From Bacteroidales bacterium (lineage in GTDB: Bacteria > Bacteroidota > Bacteroidia > Bacteroidales > UBA932), in the NCBI GenBank assembly GCA_017627955.1, contig JAGAFU010000009.1, forward strand, positions 1 to 61,271: a DNA stretch of 61,271 nucleotides, read 5' to 3'. A program made the position numbers and the translations under genes. This document shows, piece after piece, positions 42,664 to 50,209 of this stretch. How positions within the stretch are numbered: the stretch's first letter is position 1; each line of letters starts with the position of its first letter. The notes under the pieces were generated by a model. That model did not search any database. It was not told the DNA's origin and was given only the letters and a program-made list of their open reading frames with translations.

Positions 42664-43365
42664 ATGCCCTCAAAAGAGAAAATAGAAGGGATGTTCGACA
42701 GCATAGCCAAGGACTATGACTCCCTGAACCATATCATGTCGCTCTCTATCGACAAGATCTGGAGGCGTAAAGCCATTAAAAAGATCAAAGACGCAGACGA
42801 AGCGCCCCGCGTACTTGACGTGGCCTGTGGCACCGGAGACTTCTCGATAGCGATCGCGAAGGCCCTGGGCAAAGGGAACGTCATTGGAGTCGATATTTCC
42901 AAAGAAATGCTTGAAGTGATGCGTGGGAAGGTGCTTAAAAACAAGCTGGAAGATATTGTAAAACAGGAAGTCGGGGACGGAGAGGACCTGCGGTTCGAGG
43001 ACTCTTCTTTTGACCGTGTCGTCAATGCCTTCGGAATAAGGAATTTCGAGAACCGGGAAAAGGGGCTCAAAGAAGCTTTGCGGGTGCTGAAGCCCGGAGG
43101 ACGACTGGTCATACTGGAACTGTCCAGGCCAGAGAACAAGATCATCCGCTGGTTCTACGACCTGTATTTCCTTCGTATCTTGCCGATTATCGGAGGCAAA
43201 GTCTCGGGTGACAAGGCCGCCTACAACTATCTGCCGGCATCGGTCAAGGCTTTCCCGGGGAAGAAGGAATTCATGGACGAGTTGCGCCGGGCCGGTTTTG
43301 TCAATGTCGCCCACAAGGCCTTTACGCTTGGCATCTGCAGGATGTACTGCGGCGAGAAAAGATAA
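42664..43365 (+). CDS. ubiE: Demethylmenaquinone methyltransferase
   Basis: 233 residues. The N terminus KIEGMFDSIAKDYDSLNHIMSLSIDKIWRRK is the UbiE/MenG signature. The SAM site is VLDVACGTGDFSIAIAKAL, and NAFGIRNFENREKGLKEALRVLKPGG follows. It performs the final C-methylation of menaquinone. The window thus contains the last two menaquinone steps but no other men genes. Confidence 0.94.
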   Translation: MPSKEKIEGMFDSIAKDYDSLNHIMSLSIDKIWRRKAIKKIKDADEAPRVLDVACGTGDFSIAIAKALGKGNVIGVDISKEMLEVMRGKVLKNKLEDIVKQEVGDGEDLRFEDSSFDRVVNAFGIRNFENREKGLKEALRVLKPGGRLVILELSRPENKIIRWFYDLYFLRILPIIGGKVSGDKAAYNYLPASVKAFPGKKEFMDELRRAGFVNVAHKAFTLGICRMYCGEKR

Positions 43366-43383
43366 CTTGGAGTGATTTTTGAT

Positions 43384-43391
43384 TATATTTG
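43384..43391 (+). promoter_or_regulatory. -7 box TATATTTG of the glutaminyl cyclase gene
   Basis: Perfect TAnnTTTG, 21 bases before the ATG at 43413. Confidence 0.6.
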
Positions 43392-43412
43392 TGAGCTGGA
43401 TAATTGATAGTT

Positions 43413-44186
43413 ATGACTATGAATAGGAAATCGTTGATAATCTTGATATTAGCGGCAACTGTCCTTTCGGTGTCAGCCTGTGACGCCAAGGTCAGGCAGT
43501 ACAAGGTCAAGGTCGTGAAGGAATATTCTCACGACGAGATGTCCTATACCCAGGGCCTGTTTTTCCAGGGAGACAAGATGATCGAGACCACCGGCCAATA
43601 TGGAGAATCAACCCTCAAGCTTGTCGAGCCTTCAACGGGCAAGGCCTTGAAGAAGTTTAACTTCGACAAGAAATACTTCATTGAAGGTTCCGTGGAGCTG
43701 AATGGCAATATCTACATTCTCACTTGGCGCAACAAGGTGGCCTTCGTCTATGATGCCAAGACCCTTGAGTACAAGCAGACCTACAGCTATCCGAGGGAGG
43801 GTTGGGGACTGACCACCGACGGGAAGAACCTGATCGCGAGTGACGGGTCGTCCCGCCTCTACTGGTTGGACGGCCAGTTCCGCCAGCAAAAGGCGCTGCA
43901 AGTCAAGATGAACGGGCGGCCGATCAACCAGCTGAATGAGTTGGAATGGATCGACGGAAAGATCTGGGCGAATGTCTATCTGACTGACATGATAGTCATA
44001 ATCAATCCGAACTCCGGAGAAGTCGAGGCGACCGTTGATTGCACCGGCCTCCTGCCGAGGCATCTTCGGGATGAATACACCGACGTCTTGAATGGTATAG
44101 CTTACAATCCTGAGACAAAGAAGATCTATCTGACAGGAAAGTATTGGAAACGTCTCTACGAAGTGAAGCTTGTTGAGAAAAAATAG
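43413..44186 (+). CDS. Glutaminyl-peptide cyclotransferase, lipoprotein
   Basis: 257 residues from the ATG at 43413 (the ATG two codons on is also possible; the TTG at 43404 is unlikely). Lipobox VSAC ends the signal NRKSLIILILAATVLSVSAC. The five-bladed propeller pattern of plant/bacterial glutamine cyclotransferases is present: SYTQGLFFQGDKMIETTGQYGESTL, NQLNELEWIDGKIWANVYLTD and LNGIAYNPETKKIYLTGKYW. It forms N-terminal pyroglutamate, and many Bacteroidota lipoproteins have Gln after signal cleavage. The gene ends right at the promoter of the thiamine receptor. Confidence 0.88.
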   Translation: MTMNRKSLIILILAATVLSVSACDAKVRQYKVKVVKEYSHDEMSYTQGLFFQGDKMIETTGQYGESTLKLVEPSTGKALKKFNFDKKYFIEGSVELNGNIYILTWRNKVAFVYDAKTLEYKQTYSYPREGWGLTTDGKNLIASDGSSRLYWLDGQFRQQKALQVKMNGRPINQLNELEWIDGKIWANVYLTDMIVIINPNSGEVEATVDCTGLLPRHLRDEYTDVLNGIAYNPETKKIYLTGKYWKRLYEVKLVEKK

Positions 44187-44187
44187 C

Positions 44188-44195
44188 TATATTCG
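44188..44195 (+). promoter_or_regulatory. -7 box TATATTCG of the TPP-riboswitch transcript
   Basis: TATATTCG begins one base after the preceding stop codon and is about 10 bases before the riboswitch aptamer starts. The -33 region is inside the upstream gene. Confidence 0.55.
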
Positions 44196-44204
44196 CGGAC
44201 GAAA

Positions 44205-44294
44205 TAAGCGGGGGTACCGGACTTGACAACCCGTCCGGTTGAGATCATACCCATTGAACCTGACGCGGGTAATGCCGCCGTAGGGAAGCATAAT
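44205..44294 (+). promoter_or_regulatory. TPP riboswitch aptamer (THI element)
   Basis: Conserved THI-box blocks are in order: GCGGGGGTACC, TTGAGATCATACCC, TTGAACCTGACGCGGGTAATGCC and GTAGGGAAGC. A variable P3 stem (GGACTTGACAACCCGTCC) lies near the 5' end. It binds thiamine pyrophosphate. The 3' edge (GCATAAT, 44288-44294) is complementary to the 3' arm of the downstream terminator-like hairpin. Confidence 0.93.
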
Positions 44295-44322
44295 CTCAAT
44301 AGCGCCTAATGTAAGGCGGCCC

Positions 44323-44359
44323 CTCGCATGAATATTAATATTATGCGAGTTTTTCTTTT
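44323..44359 (+). terminator. Terminator-like hairpin enclosing the start codon of the TonB receptor
   Basis: CTCGCAT (44323-44329) pairs with ATGCGAG (44343-44349), and the AT-rich interior AATATTAATATT is itself self-complementary. TTTTTCTTTT follows at 44350-44359. The first ATG (44328) is in the 5' arm and the second (44343) in the 3' arm, so the structure could stop transcription, block initiation, or both. Confidence 0.7.
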
Positions 44360-46736
44360 ATCGGCGGCAATGTCCGTCATCTCTATGGTTCCGGCTTTGG
44401 GGCAGGGACAGGACACAACAAAGGTCGAGGCTTTGGAAGCCTCTGTGGTTCAAGGAGTAAGGGCTTCAAAGAATGCCCCCTTCGCGGTCTCTAATGTCAA
44501 CCGCGAATCCCTTGATGATTTCTCAAAAAGCGGGAAGGAACTCCCTTTCCTTCTGTCCGGAACTCCTGGCGTACTGTCGTGGAGCGAGAACGGAGTCGGG
44601 ACCGGCACGACTTTTCTCCGGATCCGCGGAGCGGGGGACTCCAGAATCAATGTGACAATCGACGGTGTGCCCCTAAATTCCCCTGAGGACCAGGCGGTTT
44701 TCTGGGCCAACATGAACAGTTACAGCCACTTCCTTGAGAGCGTACAGATCCAGAGGGGAGTGGGAACCTCCACTAACGGCGACGGCGCTTTCGGCGGCAG
44801 CGTTGCCCTCCGGACCAAGGCAATATCCTACGATCCGTCAGTCAGGCTAGACGCCTCGTACGGTAGTTTCAACACCTACAACACAGGAATATCCATCTCG
44901 ACCGGCCTCCTGGGCAATCACTTGAGCGCCGACGCGTCTTTCCACACCACCGGGACCGACGGCTACATCCACGGCACGGCAGGAAAATCCGGTTCATGGT
45001 ATGGCGGCCTGACCTGGCTCGGCAGGGGATTCATCTTGAGATACAGGAATATAGGCAATTATGAGCAGACCGGGCAGGCATGGAACGGAGTGACAGCCGG
45101 TAATGGCGATTACAGCCTCATGGACGGCAGCTATGACGACGGCTCATGGAGCTATACACAGACCACAGGCATCAAGACCTACAGGGACTTGTGGGAGGTC
45201 GGCCTGGGGCAGTTCAACAGCCTCTACGAGCGGATAGTCACCGGGGCCGACGGCCTTTTCGTCACCCATTCAGGTGGTTACACGACCGAGCGTTACACAA
45301 TGCGGGACGGCTCATTCTGGCCCAAGACCACGGACAATTTCTGGCAGGATCATAACATCCTCTCAGCCTCCTTCGGACTCGGGGACCGCTGGAACGCTTC
45401 TGTCTCAGCCCATTATACCCATGGCCACGGCTATTACGAAGAGTTCCGTCCGGACAATAAGCCCAAGAAGTTCGGTCTCACGTATCCAAGTGTCAAGACG
45501 ACCGACTTTGTCCGCAGAAAGGGCCTGGGACAGGACACTTACGGCGCTGTGGGAAGTATCAAGTATTCCGGAGAGTCCCTGGATGTCGTGGGCGGTTTCT
45601 CTATCCAGAACTTCGACGGCAACCACTACGGCTATCTGACTTACATCAAGGATCAGGGGATGGCTGACCAGTTCCTTTCCGGCGGTGATTACAAGTATTA
45701 TGATTCCGACGCCTCAAAGCTTGACGGAAGCGCTTATCTCAAAGCGACTTATTCCTTCGCGAAATATTTCAAGGCCTTCGCTGACCTGCAATACCGCCAT
45801 GTCAAGTACAAGACTTCCGGCATCAACGACAAGTTCTACTCTGAAGGGAATCGCTGGTACAACCAGAACCTCGACATCGACGAGACTTATGACTTCCTGA
45901 ACCCTAAGTTTGGTCTGAGCTGGATAAAGGGCGCGAGCCATGTCTATGCCTCCGCGGCTATGAGCCACAGGGAGCCCTCCAGGGATAATTTCACCGATAA
46001 TTACAAGTATCCTTTCCCGAAAGCGGAGAGCGTGCTTGACTATGAGGCTGGATACAACTACACATCGGAAAAGTTCCAGGCCGGAGCGAACCTCTATTAC
46101 ATGGACTACACCGACCAGCTCGTCCAGACCGGTGAGCTGAGCGAGATAGGGGAGCCGTTGACCACTAACATCGCCAAGTCTTACAGGGCGGGTGTGGAGC
46201 TTTCGGCTGCCTGCAGGGTGCTGCCATTCCTCACATTGGAAGGCAACGCCGCCTTGAGCGACAATAAGCTGAAGGATTTCACCGAGATGGCCAGCGAGAA
46301 CTGGGACGATTCTTTCCGAGCGATCCATTACGACAACGCTCCGCTCGCCTTTTCCCCTTCGGCAATCCTGAACGGCTTTGTCCGGTTCATTCCCGCTGGA
46401 GGAGCTCTGAAGGGACTTGAGGCTGTCTGGCACACGAATTATGTCTCCAGGCAATATCTTGACAACACCGGCAACGCCGACCGCTCCCTTCCCGCCTACA
46501 CCTTCTCGGATTTCAACATCTCATACACGATGAGTCTTCCGAAATTGATGGTTAAGGAGTTGAAAATCAATCTCTCAGTCGTGAATATATTCAACGGTCA
46601 CTACGCTACGAGCGGATGGGTATATTCGTCTATTCTCGATGATTACAACCATCCCGACAACAACCGCTACTACCAGATTGGCTTCGTGCCCATGGCCGGC
46701 CGTTCCCTCATGGGAGGAATCTCCCTGTCATTCTGA
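44328..46736 (+). CDS. TonB-dependent receptor, probable thiamine importer
   Basis: 802 residues. A signal peptide (…MVPALGQG) is followed by a plug domain: SGKELPFLLSGTPGVLSWSENGVGTGTTFLRIRGAGDSRINVTIDGVPLNSPED and VQIQRGVGTSTNGDGAFGGSVAL. The beta-barrel ends in MGGISLSF with the expected terminal Phe. The upstream TPP riboswitch identifies the likely cargo as thiamine or a thiamine precursor; this parallels the TPP-controlled outer-membrane thiamine receptor of Bacteroides. The start may be ATG 44328 or ATG 44343. The stop codon lies within a family-B repeat. No SusD-like partner follows. Confidence 0.85.
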   Translation: MNINIMRVFLLSAAMSVISMVPALGQGQDTTKVEALEASVVQGVRASKNAPFAVSNVNRESLDDFSKSGKELPFLLSGTPGVLSWSENGVGTGTTFLRIRGAGDSRINVTIDGVPLNSPEDQAVFWANMNSYSHFLESVQIQRGVGTSTNGDGAFGGSVALRTKAISYDPSVRLDASYGSFNTYNTGISISTGLLGNHLSADASFHTTGTDGYIHGTAGKSGSWYGGLTWLGRGFILRYRNIGNYEQTGQAWNGVTAGNGDYSLMDGSYDDGSWSYTQTTGIKTYRDLWEVGLGQFNSLYERIVTGADGLFVTHSGGYTTERYTMRDGSFWPKTTDNFWQDHNILSASFGLGDRWNASVSAHYTHGHGYYEEFRPDNKPKKFGLTYPSVKTTDFVRRKGLGQDTYGAVGSIKYSGESLDVVGGFSIQNFDGNHYGYLTYIKDQGMADQFLSGGDYKYYDSDASKLDGSAYLKATYSFAKYFKAFADLQYRHVKYKTSGINDKFYSEGNRWYNQNLDIDETYDFLNPKFGLSWIKGASHVYASAAMSHREPSRDNFTDNYKYPFPKAESVLDYEAGYNYTSEKFQAGANLYYMDYTDQLVQTGELSEIGEPLTTNIAKSYRAGVELSAACRVLPFLTLEGNAALSDNKLKDFTEMASENWDDSFRAIHYDNAPLAFSPSAILNGFVRFIPAGGALKGLEAVWHTNYVSRQYLDNTGNADRSLPAYTFSDFNISYTMSLPKLMVKELKINLSVVNIFNGHYATSGWVYSSILDDYNHPDNNRYYQIGFVPMAGRSLMGGISLSF

Positions 46737-46755
46737 GCGAAGCGAAGAATCTTTT
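46725..46755 (+). repeat. Extragenic repeat family B overlapping the receptor stop codon
   Basis: CTGTCATTCTGAGCGAAGCG followed by AAGAATCTTTT, inverted relative to the copies at 4927-4993 and 19601-19685. Its TGA at 46734-46736 is the stop of the TonB receptor, and the bases before it encode the terminal LSF. Confidence 0.8.
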
Positions 46756-46774
46756 GAAATACGATATTATTCGC

Positions 46775-46782
46775 TAAATTCG
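46775..46782 (+). promoter_or_regulatory. -7 box TAAATTCG of the CNNM/CBS gene
   Basis: TAAATTCG lies 18 bases before the ATG at 46801. It is inside a dyad (ATTCGCT at 46769-46775 and AGCGAAT at 46792-46798). Confidence 0.5.
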
Positions 46783-46800
46783 CGTAGCTAAAGCGAATTT

Positions 46801-47868
46801 ATGGCCTTATTGCTGACATTCCTTCTCGGAACCCTTTTCGTCTCGTTCCTATGCTCCATCCTTGAGGCGACACTGATGTCGACTCCTCTCTCTTTCATAA
46901 CCATGAGAAAGGAGCAGGGTTACAAGCCGGCTGACAAGTTCCTCAGGTACAAGACAGACACGGAGAAGCCCCTCGCGGCGATCCTGTCTCTCAACACTAT
47001 CGCAAACACTATTGGCGCCGCCGGAGTCGGCCGCCAGGCTACCATTCTCTTCGGAAGCACTTGGTTCGGAATCATTTCCGCCATAACGACCCTCCTGATC
47101 CTCATCTTCGCCGAGATCGTCCCCAAGACAATAGGAACCTCATACTGGAAGCATCTCATGGGATTCGCTACCAGGTGCATCTCGCTTCTGATTGTCCTGA
47201 TGTACCCGCTGGTGCTCCTTGTCAGTGTGGTAGCGCGGGCTCTCTCGAAAGATGAGGATGAGGCATCTGTCAGCCGCGAGGAAGTGACGGCGATGGCGAA
47301 TATCGGCGTGGAGGAAGGAGTGATCGATTCCGACGAGAACAAGGTGATCCAGAACATCATGAAGCTGGACAATGTCCCCGCGTACGAGGCCATGACCCCG
47401 AGAATCGTGGCGATGACAGCCCAGGAGAACATGACGCTCAAGAACTTCTACAAGAACGAGCAGTACCTCCATTATTCGAGGATTCCCGTTTATGGCGATT
47501 CCCCGGAGTATATAACAGGCTATATCCTTCTGTCCGACGCCCTTGAGGGACTTGCTGATGACGAGTTCGACAAGCGTCTCAAGGAGATCAAGCGCCCGAT
47601 CTCGTTCTTCAACGAGGATGATTCCCTCAGCAAGGTCTGGGAGGAGCTTCTCAAGAAGCACGAACAGATGGCGCTGATCATAGATGAATATGGTTGCTTC
47701 CAGGGGATTGTCACCCTTGAGGATATTATCGAGACCATTCTGGGGCTTGAGATTATCGACGAGAATGACCAGGCGATTGACATGCAGCAATTCGCCCGCG
47801 AGAGATGGGAGCGTCGTCAGAAGCGCTTCCGCGCCATCAATCTTCCCAAAGACGAGCCCGCAGACTAA
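46801..47868 (+). CDS. CNNM/hemolysin-C family protein (DUF21 plus CBS pair)
   Basis: 355 residues. The DUF21 (CNNM) membrane domain covers about 1-150 with four hydrophobic segments and the conserved IFAEIVPKTIG. A CBS pair follows: VPAYEAMTPRIVAMTA and KHEQMALIIDEYGCFQGIVTLEDIIETILG. The usual C-terminal CorC/HlyC domain is absent, and the protein ends soon after the second CBS. Members are linked to magnesium or cobalt efflux. Confidence 0.85.
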   Translation: MALLLTFLLGTLFVSFLCSILEATLMSTPLSFITMRKEQGYKPADKFLRYKTDTEKPLAAILSLNTIANTIGAAGVGRQATILFGSTWFGIISAITTLLILIFAEIVPKTIGTSYWKHLMGFATRCISLLIVLMYPLVLLVSVVARALSKDEDEASVSREEVTAMANIGVEEGVIDSDENKVIQNIMKLDNVPAYEAMTPRIVAMTAQENMTLKNFYKNEQYLHYSRIPVYGDSPEYITGYILLSDALEGLADDEFDKRLKEIKRPISFFNEDDSLSKVWEELLKKHEQMALIIDEYGCFQGIVTLEDIIETILGLEIIDENDQAIDMQQFARERWERRQKRFRAINLPKDEPAD

Positions 47869-48681
47869 CTACTTCCCCTTGTATTCCTTGACCTTCAAAG
47901 TCATACGCCCAGGCATTGACTTGTAGGCGTCGGCCATTCCTTTCTTGGTGATCTCCACCGTCTTGTCCACGGTCCTGACGGAATCCTTCAAGGAATGCTT
48001 CAGGAGCCACTCATAGGGTTCGCTCATGTAGAACACCCTTCCCAGGTACGAGTGGCTGACTTCCGGGTGGAGGTCGTAACGGAGAAGGGAAGTGTCACCG
48101 GCAGCTTTCATGGCGTCAACGACGGCCTGCGACTGCTTCCAGGAGACGGCCCTGTCCGCCGTGCCGTGGATGATCCAGAAGGGGACTTTGTTAAGGCCGG
48201 AGACATCTTTGATGTCCGCGCCTCCGCACATCGCGATGGCGGCTGCCACCTTATCAGGGTAAGTGCCCACGAAATCAATGGTCCCGTAACCTCCCATGCT
48301 CATCCCGAAGACATAGACCCGGTTTGTGTCCACCGGGTAGTGGGCCTCGGTCCAATCGAGGACTTTCTTCACCCTTGACGGGCTCCAGCCTCCCTGGGAC
48401 TGCGGGGCGAGAATAATCGCTTCTATATTCCTGCCGAACTTGAGAGCCTCCAATGGACCATATTCACGGACCTTTTCCAGATTGGTCCCAGAAAGGCTCT
48501 TGCCGTGGAGAAACAGTACCAGCGGGAGCTTCGTGGTGTCCTTGGCGGCGCGCTCCTGGGGGAGATAGACCCAGAAATCGTAACCTCCCTTCACCACGCT
48601 GTGGTGGGAGATAAGCTGCGCTTTCGATGCGGTCGGCAGAGCCAGCAGAAGCGTCAATATAGCCAGAATCCTGAATCTCAT
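47869..48681 (-). CDS. Secreted alpha/beta-hydrolase (esterase)
   Basis: 270 residues with a signal peptide ending TASKAQ. Hydrolase features are LVLFLHGKSLSG (oxyanion loop), the nucleophile Ser in VFGMSMGGYGTID (about 145-157), Asp in IIHGTADRAVSW and His in HPEVSHSY. It resembles the phospholipase/PHB-depolymerase-like and feruloyl-esterase-like group, but the substrate is unknown. Its start overlaps the end of the Maf gene by four bases, and it shares one base with the end of the convergent CNNM gene. Confidence 0.78.
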   Translation of the reverse strand: MRFRILAILTLLLALPTASKAQLISHHSVVKGGYDFWVYLPQERAAKDTTKLPLVLFLHGKSLSGTNLEKVREYGPLEALKFGRNIEAIILAPQSQGGWSPSRVKKVLDWTEAHYPVDTNRVYVFGMSMGGYGTIDFVGTYPDKVAAAIAMCGGADIKDVSGLNKVPFWIIHGTADRAVSWKQSQAVVDAMKAAGDTSLLRYDLHPEVSHSYLGRVFYMSEPYEWLLKHSLKDSVRTVDKTVEITKKGMADAYKSMPGRMTLKVKEYKGK

Positions 48682-49259
48682 CCCAAGAAGCTTTTAAGCT
48701 CCTCATAGAAGCGCTGGGCCGGGAAGCCCATGACGTTGTAGAAGGAGCCTTCAATGCCGGTGATGCCGATATAGCCTATCCATTCCTGGATGCCGTAAGC
48801 GCCGGCTTTGTCGAAAGGTTTGTATTTGTCGATGTAGTAGTCTATCTCGCTATCGGACAGTTCTTTAAAGAAAACATTTGAAGTGACGGAGAAAGTGTTT
48901 TCCTTCTGCCTGTCCCTAATGGTCACGGCCGTGATCACCTGGTGGGAACGTCCGGAGAGGAGCTTGAGCATCCTGACCGCGTCGGCCCTGTCGGATGGCT
49001 TTCCGAGAATCTCCTTGTCACACAGGACCATTGTGTCGGATGTCACGAGGATCTCGTCCTGCTCCAGTGGGCGGTGGAAGCCATGGGACTTGCCTTGAGC
49101 CATGAGGGCTGGGACTTCAACATGTGGCGTGTCGGGAGAATAACTCTCGACAAAGGAGGTCCCGGTGTCGACGGTGAAGTCGATGTCCATAGCGGAGAGA
49201 AGCTCCTTCCTTCTGGGGGAGTTGGAGGCCAGTATTATCTTTTTACCTCGGAGGTCCAT
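48678..49259 (-). CDS. Maf-family nucleoside triphosphate pyrophosphatase
   Basis: 193 residues. IILASNSPRRKELLSAM at the N terminus, VTSDTMV, KPSDRADAVRMLKLLSGRSHQVITAV and FDKAGAYGIQEWIGYIGITGIEGSFYNVMGFP are diagnostic. Maf enzymes hydrolyse dTTP/UTP or modified pyrimidine nucleotides. It is four bases after the KdsC-like gene. The order DUF3467, KdsC, Maf, esterase suggests one transcript. Confidence 0.92.
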   Translation of the reverse strand: MDLRGKKIILASNSPRRKELLSAMDIDFTVDTGTSFVESYSPDTPHVEVPALMAQGKSHGFHRPLEQDEILVTSDTMVLCDKEILGKPSDRADAVRMLKLLSGRSHQVITAVTIRDRQKENTFSVTSNVFFKELSDSEIDYYIDKYKPFDKAGAYGIQEWIGYIGITGIEGSFYNVMGFPAQRFYEELKSFLG

Positions 49260-49263
49260 ATTC

Positions 49264-49788
49264 CTAAAATCTTTTCTTGTAGACCTGCACGTCGAAATTC
49301 CACCTTCCCTGTGCCTTCATTGCCTGTTCGATGTGCTTCCGGACGCAGCATTTTCCGCCCGGGCGGTCCGAGACGATGTCGGCGGCATCCTTGGCCTCCT
49401 GTACGGCATCGGAAGGAACTACTCCTATCCCGGCGGCCATTATCACGGGAATATCCGGGATGTCATCTCCGAAATACATCACTTGGGAGTATTCCAGTGA
49501 GTGCCGGCGGCAGAAGTCGTCGAAATCGGTGATTTTGTCCCGGGAGCCGAGGTAGATGTCCTCCGGGGGAATGCCGTTGCCGTTGAAGCGGGCCCGGACG
49601 CTTTGGGACCGAGCTCCGGTGATTACCGCCACGGGAAAGCCGTTCATTGCGGCCATCCTGACGGCGAAACCGTCCTTGGCGTCATACGTACGGTAAAGCT
49701 GGCCTTCGAGGTCAGCCAATATCCCGCCGTTCGTCATCACTCCGTCGATGTCGAAAGCGAAAGCTTTAATATCCTTTAAATCAGTCAT
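49264..49788 (-). CDS. kdsC: KDO-8-phosphate phosphatase, KdsC family (HAD)
   Basis: 174 residues. HAD motif I is FAFDIDGVMTNGGI (nucleophile Asp near 13). VAVITGARS is motif II, and MYFGDDIPDIPVIMAAGIGVVPSDA contains motif IV. The C-terminal SDRPGGKCCVRKHIEQ is the family's GG-x-G-xxRE-like tail. The small capless form is typical of KdsC, which removes phosphate from KDO-8-P for lipopolysaccharide synthesis. Confidence 0.88.
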   Translation of the reverse strand: MTDLKDIKAFAFDIDGVMTNGGILADLEGQLYRTYDAKDGFAVRMAAMNGFPVAVITGARSQSVRARFNGNGIPPEDIYLGSRDKITDFDDFCRRHSLEYSQVMYFGDDIPDIPVIMAAGIGVVPSDAVQEAKDAADIVSDRPGGKCCVRKHIEQAMKAQGRWNFDVQVYKKRF

Positions 49789-49790
49789 TT

Positions 49791-50120
49791 CTATGATTTG
49801 GCTCCGCCGGGGCCGAACTGGGGAAGGTCACCGAGATTGAAGGTCCCGCCTTGCTGCTGCGGCTGTCCGCCGAGTGAGATCAGGCCGAACTGGCTCTCAT
49901 ATTTGGTAACATTGTCCATCAGGGCGTTCAGGAGCCTTTTGGCATGCTCGGGGGTCATGATGATCCTGTTGCCGATGTCAGGCTTGGGAAGGCCGGGAAG
50001 CATTGTGGCGAAATCGATGATGAACTCGCTGTGGGAGTGGGTGATAATAGCAAGGTTGGAATAGGTGCCCTTCGCGATCTCGGGCTTGATCTCCAAGCTT
50101 ATTTCCTTTTTCTCTTCCAT
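49791..50120 (-). CDS. DUF3467 domain protein
   Basis: 109 residues. The core is GTYSNLAIITHSHSEFIIDFATMLPGLPKPDIGNRIIMTPEHAKRLLNALMDNVTKYESQFG, a conserved DUF3467 pattern. The tail is Gly/Gln/Pro-rich (GGQPQQQGG). Function unknown, no signal peptide. It is the first gene of the minus-strand operon and starts 20 bases after its -7 box. Confidence 0.82.
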   Translation of the reverse strand: MEEKKEISLEIKPEIAKGTYSNLAIITHSHSEFIIDFATMLPGLPKPDIGNRIIMTPEHAKRLLNALMDNVTKYESQFGLISLGGQPQQQGGTFNLGDLPQFGPGGAKS

Positions 50121-50140
50121 GATAGTCTACGTTTATGGGG

Positions 50141-50148
50141 CAAAATTA
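50141..50148 (-). promoter_or_regulatory. -7 box TAATTTTG of the DUF3467-kdsC-maf operon
   Basis: Perfect TAnnTTTG on the minus strand, 20 bases before the ATG at 50120 and back-to-back with the valS promoter. Confidence 0.6.
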
Positions 50149-50161
50149 GTGAAAATTGTGT

Positions 50162-50169
50162 TATATTTG
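50162..50169 (+). promoter_or_regulatory. -7 box TATATTTG of the valS gene
   Basis: Perfect TAnnTTTG with a 40-base interval to the ATG at 50210. No T-box or other leader structure was seen. Confidence 0.6.
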
Positions 50170-50209
50170 TAATTCTGGAATGAAAGTATATAAAGAAGAA
50201 TAGAAAGAC

